Shown: piece after piece, positions 1-5,589 of the stretch
Layout of the letters: each line of letters opens with the position of its first letter
How positions within the stretch are numbered: position 1 is the first letter of the stretch
Assembly: GCA_035646975.1 (NCBI GenBank)
Contig: DASROJ010000227.1
Coordinates: 1-7,155, forward strand
Length of the DNA: 7,155 bases
Direction: 5' to 3'
From: DASROJ01 sp035646975
Lineage (GTDB): Bacteria; Acidobacteriota; Polarisedimenticolia; JACPZX01; DASXTC01
Translations under genes and position numbers: made by a program
The notes under the pieces: generated by a model
Seen by the model: the letters and a program-made list of their open reading frames with translations, nothing else
Told to the model about the DNA's origin: nothing
Databases searched by the model: none

Positions 1-60
1 GTGCGGACGAAGTCCGCGCCGAGCCCGACGCCCGGCGTCGGGTGCAGCGTGTTGTTAGGC
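1..60 (-). other. attC recombination site of cassette 1 (partial)
   Basis: On the minus strand the site opens with GCCTAAC (60-54), matching the RYYYAAC core, and continues past the window edge. Bases 1-58 match 548-605 with a single difference (T at 38, G at 585), so both attC sites belong to one family. The core supplies the TAA stop codon of the upstream gene. Bases 24-42 form a perfect inverted repeat (CCCGACGCC, one central base, GGCGTCGGG) that the other copy lacks by one base. Bases 4-9 and 13-18 (GCGGAC/GTCCGC) can form the apical hairpin of the folded site. The other half of the main stem is not visible. Confidence 0.87.
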
Positions 61-492
61 GTCGTCTTCACCTACGTAATAGATGGTGCAGTCCAGAGCG
101 ATGCCGCGGTCGGCCAGAGCCTTCAGTGCCCCTGCCGACAAGACGAAGCCACGTGACCATTCGCGAATGTTAAGTGTACAGGAGATTCTAATTTCATGAT
201 CTCGCAGAAGCCGAGCCCAGGCTTGAAGGTCAGAGGTAACTAGACCCAGCAGTTCGTCGATTTGAGGCTCAAGCTGATCTGAGGATGTTGTAACGGCCTC
301 AAGCAGCCATGCCCCCGTTGAAGTAGGAATACGACGCGCCCCAAGTGCCTCGCCACGCTGGTGGCTACGTGTCGGTTCACAACCGAGTACCAAAGAAACC
401 GTCTTTGGATTGAGATCTGGTGCATACACGCACAAGGTAGCGTGGACTTCGTCGATCAGCCCGCCCACGGAAACAAGCTGTTCTCGAGCCAT
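55..492 (-). CDS. DUF4279 domain-containing protein (cassette-borne)
   Basis: This predicted soluble protein of about 145 residues matches my recollection of the DUF4279 family over nearly its whole length, and the length is typical. Visible landmarks are a first strand around residues 18-24 (ATLCVYA), the LNPKTVSLVLGCEPT block (27-41) with a following RGE (46-48), a tryptophan strand GAWLLEA (60-66), an acidic helix with paired leucines (72-84), an ISCTLNI strand (103-109), GFVLSAGALKALADRG (115-130), and a final IALDCTIYYV strand. There is no signal peptide or membrane segment. The biochemical role of the family is not known to me. ATG at 492 is preferred over the adjacent GTG at 495, because the AAAGGGG ribosome site sits about 5 bases before the ATG but only 2 before the GTG. 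The TAA stop (57-55) lies inside the attC core, an arrangement common in cassettes. Expression probably depends on an upstream promoter, since the leader shows none. Confidence 0.85.
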   Translation of the reverse strand: MAREQLVSVGGLIDEVHATLCVYAPDLNPKTVSLVLGCEPTRSHQRGEALGARRIPTSTGAWLLEAVTTSSDQLEPQIDELLGLVTSDLQAWARLLRDHEIRISCTLNIREWSRGFVLSAGALKALADRGIALDCTIYYVGEDDA

Positions 493-513
493 CACGACCC
501 CTTTGCCTTCGAC

Positions 514-607
514 GCCTAACGCCCACGCTCACCCGCGGCTGGCGACAGTGCGGACGAAGTCCGCGCCGAGCCCGACGCCCGGCGGCGGGTGCAGCGTGTT
601 GTTAGAG
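514..607 (-). other. attC recombination site of cassette 2 (complete, ~94 bases)
   Basis: The site lies between the two cassette genes. Read on the minus strand it opens with CTCTAAC (607-601; one mismatch to RYYYAAC) and ends with GTTAGGC (520-514; perfect GTTRRRY). The inner arms fold back: 524-529 (CACGCT) pairs with 593-598 (AGCGTG), and 530-536 (CACCCGC) pairs with 585-591 (GCGGGTG). C592 is left unpaired. That extrahelical base is the landmark that orients integrase on folded single-stranded attC sites. The apical part contains the hairpin GCGGAC-GAA-GTCCGC (551-565). Length, core boxes, paired arms and bulge all fit an attC. Bases 548-605 repeat bases 1-58 with one mismatch. Confidence 0.92.
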
Positions 608-621
608 GGCTGTCGTGCCGA

Positions 622-1071
622 TTACTCCATGGCCCTCATGATAATCATTCCGACGACGAACGGCACTGGGATCGCAATCAGTGAGATTCTCTGGACAAGC
701 TTTGACTCGTACCATGCCTGCTCTGGAGCAGGCGCTGGGGCGTCAGAGCCCGCCGTGATAGTCGTCGCATCTTGACGTAGCGCTCCTGACATCGAAAGAA
801 CCGCGTTCGAGGAGTCGATGTCTGCAGGTGCTAGGCTGCGCTCGTAAACTTGTTTCTGAACGAGGAACTGGATGATCGCGCGGAAGCAGTACAACCAGAC
901 AGACAGCCCAACGCCAAACCTCACGAACCAGTCGTTGTCAACCGTCGTCATGAGTGCGAAGGCAATGCATGCAGAGAGGATGACCTCCGCTCCTGAGGCG
1001 ATGTAGACGAATAGCTTGCTTCGCGCGCCCATGAGCCTGAAAAGAAGATGGACAGCTGTTCGTCCGAACAT
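622..1071 (-). CDS. cassette-borne membrane protein, three predicted helices, function unknown
   Basis: I do not recognise this 149-residue protein. It has a basic N-terminus (R4, R12, R17, K19), then three hydrophobic stretches: about residues 19-42 (LFVYIASGAEVILSACIAFA), 49-71 (VRFGVGLSVWLYCFRAIIQF) and 129-147 (ISLIAIPVPFVVGMIIM). A polar segment of about 55 residues separates helices 2 and 3. It includes a Ser/Ala-rich stretch and the low-complexity linker APAPAPE (111-117), so it is probably a flexible loop. The protein ends only two residues after the last helix. The ATG at 1071 is well supported by AAAGGAG with a 6-base spacer. The stop lies 12 bases before the extended attC core, typical cassette packing. 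No catalytic motif is visible. A small inner-membrane protein is an inference from hydrophobicity only. Confidence 0.8.
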   Translation of the reverse strand: MFGRTAVHLLFRLMGARSKLFVYIASGAEVILSACIAFALMTTVDNDWFVRFGVGLSVWLYCFRAIIQFLVQKQVYERSLAPADIDSSNAVLSMSGALRQDATTITAGSDAPAPAPEQAWYESKLVQRISLIAIPVPFVVGMIIMRAME

Positions 1072-1097
1072 GGCTAACTCCTTTCACGCGCACCAGC

Positions 1098-1112
1098 TTA
1101 GAGGCCCTCTAA
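1098..1112. repeat. perfect palindrome at the cassette 2 junction
   Basis: TTAGAGGGCCTCTAA on the minus strand is a perfect inverted repeat with 7-base arms and one central base. Its outer edge coincides exactly with the first base of cassette 2. One arm is the cassette's core (TTAGAGG). The other arm is an extra inverted copy inside the cassette leader, ending 26 bases before the ATG at 1071. It may be chance or a functional second core-like box. Confidence 0.7.
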
Positions 1113-1161
1113 CTACAATTGGATTGCTTCTACATTTCCGTGTTATGTGGTGGCTGCCGAG

Positions 1162-1167
1162 ATCATA
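1162..1167 (-). promoter_or_regulatory. possible -10 element upstream of the cassettes
   Basis: TATGAT on the minus strand matches the sigma-70 -10 consensus at five of six positions, about 90 bases upstream of the cassette 2 gene. No convincing -35 box exists 16-18 bases further up, and there is no TG extension. It is the best candidate for a cassette promoter in this gap. The rest of 1114-1246 shows no gene, no attC and no integrase. Confidence 0.22.
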
Positions 1168-1246
1168 CTCCGAATTCGACGGAGCGAGCCTCGTGGCATC
1201 GGGCGGGCTGAGGCCCTGGATGGACCGGTCGCGGTGGCTGGGCCCT

Positions 1247-1285
1247 TGAAACGACAAAGGCCGCCCCGGCGATGCCGGAGCGGCC
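1247..1285 (-). terminator. intrinsic terminator of the cold-shock gene
   Basis: On the minus strand, 17 bases after the stop codon, GGCCGCTCCGGC pairs with GCCGGGGCGGCC across an ATC loop (1259-1285). That is twelve pairs including one G-T wobble, followed by TTTGTCGTTT. The stem is very strong and the T-tract is interrupted. It separates the cold-shock transcript from the cassette array. Confidence 0.8.
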
Positions 1286-1301
1286 CCGATCGAGAACCGA
1301 G

Positions 1302-1511
1302 TTACCCGACCTTCTTCACGTTTTCTGCGGCGGGGCCCTTCTGGCCCTGCACCACGTCGAACTCGACGCGCTCGCCTTCCGCCAGCGACTTGAAGCCGCT
1401 TCCCTGGATGGCCGAGTGATGAACGAAGACGTCCTTCTGGCCGTCCTCACGCGTGATGAATCCGAATCCCTTCGCGTCGTTGAACCACTTCACGGTGCCA
1501 GTGACACGCAC
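1302..1511 (-). CDS. csp: cold-shock domain protein (CspA family)
   Basis: This 69-residue protein is one complete cold-shock domain, the usual family length. These small cytoplasmic proteins bind single-stranded RNA and DNA and melt mRNA structure. All landmarks are present: GTVKWFNDAKGFGFI near residues 5-19 with the RNP1-type KGFGFI, VFVHHSAI near 27-34 (RNP2), GFKSLAEGERVEF in the middle, and GPAAENV near the C-terminus. The start is GTG at 1511: GGAG (1522-1519) within AGAAGGAG lies 7 bases upstream. An in-frame TTG at 1529 would put that ribosome site inside the gene, and it would add six residues (MRRSTA) not typical of the family. The gene is monocistronic, between two intrinsic terminators. 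Cold induction is likely by family but not shown by the sequence. Confidence 0.96.
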   Translation of the reverse strand: MRVTGTVKWFNDAKGFGFITREDGQKDVFVHHSAIQGSGFKSLAEGERVEFDVVQGQKGPAAENVKKVG

Positions 1512-1518
1512 TGCCGTA

Positions 1519-1526
1519 CTCCTTCT
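1519..1526 (-). promoter_or_regulatory. ribosome binding site of the cold-shock gene
   Basis: AGAAGGAG on the minus strand, 7 bases before the GTG at 1511. It decides the start of the gene, because the longer reading from TTG at 1529 would begin upstream of it. Confidence 0.85.
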
Positions 1527-1536
1527 CAATGGGTAG

Positions 1537-1605
1537 AGTCGGAGTCCGGGGTCACCGCACTTACCGACTACCGCACGTCAGCGGAACTCCCCTCCGCGTG
1601 AGGGG
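1537..1605 (-). promoter_or_regulatory. structured leader upstream of the cold-shock gene
   Basis: Two inverted repeats precede the ribosome site. The distal one (1589-1605, minus strand) is CCCCTC-ACGCG-GAGGGG, six pairs. The proximal one pairs AGTCGG (1569-1564) with CCGACT (1542-1537) and ends about 10 bases before the ribosome site. Cold-shock mRNAs often have structured 5' leaders that control translation, but no known element is recognised here and the transcription start is not identified. Stem formation is inferred from base pairing only. Confidence 0.3.
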
Positions 1606-1660
1606 GCGCCCTTGATGGACGCCTTGGCGCCGCGGGTCGAATCGTCGAATGCCGCGCCCT

Positions 1661-1696
1661 GAAATACAAAAAGGACCTGCATCGAAGCCAGGTCCT
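1661..1696 (-). terminator. intrinsic terminator of the efflux operon
   Basis: On the minus strand, about 107 bases after the stop of the last permease, AGGACCTG pairs perfectly with CAGGTCCT (1672-1696, eight pairs, 9-base loop), followed directly by TTTTTGTATTT. The plus strand has no T-tract on its side, so it acts in one direction. The stretch 1697-1803 between it and the permease stop shows no gene or clear signal. Confidence 0.8.
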
Positions 1697-1803
1697 CTAG
1701 AACGCTTGTGCACTCATCTGCATATCGATTTGACTCGCGGACCAATATTGCGAGAACCCTACCAGAAGCCTTTCGGGGTGTCAATCACCGAAATGCGAGT
1801 TCG

Positions 1804-3050
<1,247 letters not shown>

Positions 3051-3051
<1 letters not shown>

Positions 3052-4271
3052 CAACCCTCCTGCCTGAGCGCTTCGACCGGTGAAAGACGCGACGCCTTGA
3101 TCGACGGAACGACGCCCGAGATGATTCCCACGCTGGTGGCGATCACCAGCGCGCCAACCACGGTGCGCGCCGTCACCGCCACCGGCAGCGGGGAGAAGGC
3201 GCCGATGGCCGCCCCGATCATCGCGCCGATCGCCACGCCCACGGCGCCGCCGGCCAGCGCCATCATGGCGGCCTCCAGGAGGAACTGCAGGCGGATGGTG
3301 CCACGCCGCGCCCCCAGGGCCATCCTCACGCCGATCTCGTGGGTGCGCTCGGCCACCGACACCAGCATGATGTTCATGATCACGATGCCGCCCACCACGA
3401 GAGAGATGCCAGAGATGAATATCATCAGCGAGAACGCGACGGCGCTGATGCCCTGCCAGAGCGTCTGCAGCGCCGCCGCGGTGACGAAATCGAACGGATC
3501 GGTGTCGTGATACGTCGTCTTGCGCAGCCCTCGCAGGATGGCGCGGACCTCGTCCTGCGTGTGCGGCATCAACCCTTCGTTTCCCGACCTGACGAAGATG
3601 TCGACGCTGCGTCGCGTGCCGAAGTTCTTGACGAACGACGTCAGCGGAATGTGGACCACCTTGTCCTGCGTCTCGCCGAAGACGCTGCCTTTCTTCTCCA
3701 GCAGGCCGACGATCTTGTAGGGAGTGTCGTCGATCTTGATCATCTGGCCGATCGGGTCGAGCCCGGCGAACAGCTCCTCGCGCACGTCGGCGCCGATGAC
3801 CGCGACCGGGCGCGAGTGGCTCACCTCGGAGTCCGACAGGTAGCGCCCCATCTCCAGGTCCAGCGCGTTGAGCTCCATCAGGTTGGCCGTGGCGCCGGTG
3901 ATGGTGACGTCGGGCAGACGTTTTTCCTCGTGCTTGACCGGCTTGCGCCCGTTCACCGAGCCGGCCACCATCTCGCACGACTCGCAGCGCGCCACCACGG
4001 CGTCGAGCTCGTCCATCGTCACGTTCTTCCGCTTGATGGCCTCGATGAAGGCCTCACGGCTGGTGATGATTCCCATCTTGGTGACCACGAAGACGTCCAC
4101 GCCGAGGGTGAGGACCTTTTCACGGACGTAGAGATTCAGGCCGCTGATGATCGAAACCACGGTCACAACGGTCATCACACCGATGATCACGCCGAGAAGC
4201 GTCAGGAAGGTGCGCAGCGGGTGAGCCCGCAGGGAGCGCAGCGCGACCCAGAACGTCTCCAGGACGATCAC
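3051..4271 (-). CDS. MacB-type ABC transporter permease (first paralogue)
   Basis: This 406-residue inner-membrane permease has the same plan as the next gene. Helix 1 is at about 20-45 (RTFLTLLGVIIGVMTVVTVV), the periplasmic core at about 46-274, and further helices at about 275-300, 328-356 and 368-391. The FtsX signature ERTHEIGVRMALGARR is at 308-323, with a C-terminal ASRLSPVEALRQEG. No Walker A, Walker B or LSGGQ motif is present, so it needs a separate ATPase. Unlike the second paralogue, it has a Cys pair CESC at 96-99 in the predicted periplasmic domain. The GTG start at 4271 overlaps the adaptor's stop by four bases (GTGA). No good ribosome site precedes it, so translation is probably coupled to the adaptor. 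The stop overlaps the next ATG by one base. Substrate unknown. Confidence 0.93.
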
Positions 4272-5482
4272 GGGGTGGGAGCCTTGGGAGGCGGATCGAC
4301 GATTACCTTGGAGCCTTCCTTCAGCTCGCGCAGGGTCTTGAACGGGCCGGTGATGACCTTGCTGCCGGCCGCCAGCCCTTCGGCGATCTCGATGTCCAGC
4401 TCGCCGGTGATGCCAGTCTTGACGGGCTGGAACTTCGCCTTGCCGTCCTCGATCAGGAAGACTCCCTCTTCCTCTTCCCCGCGCTTGCCACCCGCCTTCT
4501 CGCGCAGCACCAGCGCCTGGATCGGCACGGCCACCACCTTGTCCTTCGACCCGGTCACGATCTCCGCGGTGGACGACAGGCCGGGACGCAGCCCATCGGG
4601 TGGATCTTCCAGCCTCACTTTCACTTCGAAGTCGACCCCCGTGTTGGTGGCCGAGCTGGCCGTGGCGATCGTCTTCGGGCTGCTCGCGATGTCGGTCACC
4701 ACGCCATGGAACGTCTTGCCCGAATAGGCGTCGATGGTGACGGTGGCCGTCTGGCCCACCTTCACCGAGGGGATCTCGGTTTCATCCACCTCCATCAGCG
4801 CCTCGATGACCGACAGGTCCGAAATGGTCATCAACGCCGTGCCCGGGTTGTTCATCGTGCCGATGATGGCGACTTCGCCTTCTTCAACCGGCAGTCGTGT
4901 GATGACCCCTTCGATCGGCGCCGTGATGGTGGTCTTCTGCAGGCTGTCGCGCGCTCCGACGAATGAGGCCCGCGCCTGCTCGATGCGGCGCTCCACCGCG
5001 TCGTAATTGGCCCGCTGGGACTCGAAGTCGGTGCGGTACCGGGTGAAGTCCTGCTCGGACAGGACGCCGCCGGAATAGGAGCTCTTGGCCCGCTCGAACT
5101 CGAGCCGCGCCCGCTCGGCATTGGCCTTGGAGGCCTCGCGGTCTGCCATGAGCGCCTCCAGCGCCGCCTTGGAGGAATCCGCCTGCGCCTGCAGTATCGT
5201 TCGATCGATCTGCAGCAGGAAGTCCCCCTTCTTGACCCGTTCGCCCTCGCGCACCGCGAGGTTGACGATCTGTCCCGACATCGTGGCGGAAAGGTCGACC
5301 TTCTTCTTGGCCTCGATGCGGCCGTTGCAGGTCACGCGCGATACGAGGTCCGCGACCTTGGAGTCCTCGGCGCTGACGTGCATGACATCCTTGTTCTGCT
5401 TGCCCTTGGCCACCGCCGCTCCGATGGCGACGACGACACCGACGGCAATCAGGCCCAGAATCACCTTTGTTCGTGTGCTCAT
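4268..5482 (-). CDS. MacA/HlyD-family periplasmic adaptor (membrane fusion protein)
   Basis: This 404-residue adaptor links an inner-membrane transporter to an outer-membrane channel. One N-terminal helix (about 6-25, KVILGLIAVGVVVAIGAAV) anchors it, with no lipobox cysteine. The first half of the biotinyl-lipoyl-like domain (about 62-93) includes SGQIVNLAVREGERVKKGD. A coiled-coil hairpin rich in Ala, Glu and Arg follows (about 95-182), then the second half-motif TTITAPIEGVITRLPVEEGE (184-203). After that come the beta-barrel region (about 218-310, with EVDETEIPSVKVGQ and LRPGLSSTAEI) and a membrane-proximal domain to the end. A lysine/glutamate insert near 329-339 (KAGGKRGEEEE) is probably a loop. 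ATG 5482 is preceded by GAGGAGAA at a long spacing of about 10-12 bases. First gene of the operon; both permeases follow with overlapping ends. No TolC-like channel gene is in the window. Confidence 0.94.
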   Translation of the reverse strand: MSTRTKVILGLIAVGVVVAIGAAVAKGKQNKDVMHVSAEDSKVADLVSRVTCNGRIEAKKKVDLSATMSGQIVNLAVREGERVKKGDFLLQIDRTILQAQADSSKAALEALMADREASKANAERARLEFERAKSSYSGGVLSEQDFTRYRTDFESQRANYDAVERRIEQARASFVGARDSLQKTTITAPIEGVITRLPVEEGEVAIIGTMNNPGTALMTISDLSVIEALMEVDETEIPSVKVGQTATVTIDAYSGKTFHGVVTDIASSPKTIATASSATNTGVDFEVKVRLEDPPDGLRPGLSSTAEIVTGSKDKVVAVPIQALVLREKAGGKRGEEEEGVFLIEDGKAKFQPVKTGITGELDIEIAEGLAAGSKVITGPFKTLRELKEGSKVIVDPPPKAPTP

Positions 5483-5558
5483 GCGGGGTACGTTCTCCTC
5501 ACGTCTGGTGGATTTGCCCAGAGAATACCACGGGGCACGGGTCAGCGCTGCTTACGGG

Positions 5559-5581
5559 AAAAGGCGGCGCGGGTTGCGCCG
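5559..5581 (-). terminator. weak hairpin between the acyl ligase and efflux operon
   Basis: On the minus strand, CGGCGC and GCGCCG pair around an AACCC loop (5581-5565), followed by CC and only four T (5562-5559). It lies a few bases after the acyl ligase stop and could be a weak terminator. The remaining 75 bases to the adaptor start have room for a promoter, but only a poor -10-like TATTCT is visible, so partial read-through into the efflux operon is possible. Confidence 0.38.
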
Positions 5582-5589
5582 GTTCGGCA

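Larger units (their letters stand above)
1..519 (-). mobile_element. integron gene cassette 1 (partial, runs off left edge)
   Basis: This is a cassette of the integron array, read on the minus strand. Its right boundary lies between bases 520 and 519, at the G/TT crossover point of the core site GTTAGGC (reverse complement of 514-520). It holds a leader of about 27 bases, the DUF4279 gene (55-492), and the start of its own attC. The first 10 bases from the junction (GTTAGGCGTC, minus strand, 520-511) are the exact reverse complement of the bases that open its attC (GACGCCTAAC, minus strand, 63-54). This pairing is what a circular cassette produces on linear insertion, and it differs from the core of cassette 2. 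The distal part of the attC lies outside the window, so total length is unknown. Confidence 0.88.
520..1112 (-). mobile_element. integron gene cassette 2 (complete, 593 bases)
   Basis: The cassette runs on the minus strand from the G/TT crossover at 1113/1112 to the crossover at 520/519. It carries one gene (622-1071) and a complete attC (514-607). Its leading bases GTTAGAGGGC (minus strand, 1113-1104) are the exact reverse complement of the bases that open its attC (GCCCTCTAAC, minus strand, 610-601). This shows that the two ends were joined in a circular intermediate. Its core (GTTAGAG) differs from that of cassette 1 (GTTAGGC), as expected for independently acquired cassettes. Base composition is visibly less GC-rich than the chromosomal genes to the right. 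Confidence 0.9.

Noticed and set aside
1107..1148. A short attC between CTCTAAC and GTTATGT
   Set aside because: At about 42 bases it is shorter than known attC sites. The second box is imperfect and the interior has no paired arms, so it is kept only as an unexplained junction.
1512..1529. TTG start adding six residues to the cold-shock protein
   Set aside because: The ribosome site would then lie within the coding region. GTG at 1511 has ideal spacing and gives the usual family length.
1578..1784. 68-codon minus-strand frame between the efflux operon and the cold-shock gene
   Set aside because: It runs through the operon terminator hairpin and shows no convincing ribosome site or domain.
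3052..3978. Extension of the second permease frame upstream, giving a 724-codon open frame
   Set aside because: The extra 309 codons overlap the first permease in another frame and read as Arg/His/Gly-rich shadow sequence. The ATG at 3051 has a ribosome site, is followed by a normal first helix, and overlaps the previous stop.
3339..4727. 462-codon open frame on the plus strand
   Set aside because: It is antisense to the first permease and adaptor, with a His/Arg/Asp-rich composition typical of mirrored high-GC codons. No recognisable domain.
5483..5558. Promoter for the efflux operon (TATTCT)
   Set aside because: The only -35-like box (CTGACC) is about 12 bases away, too close for sigma-70, so it is not listed as a feature.
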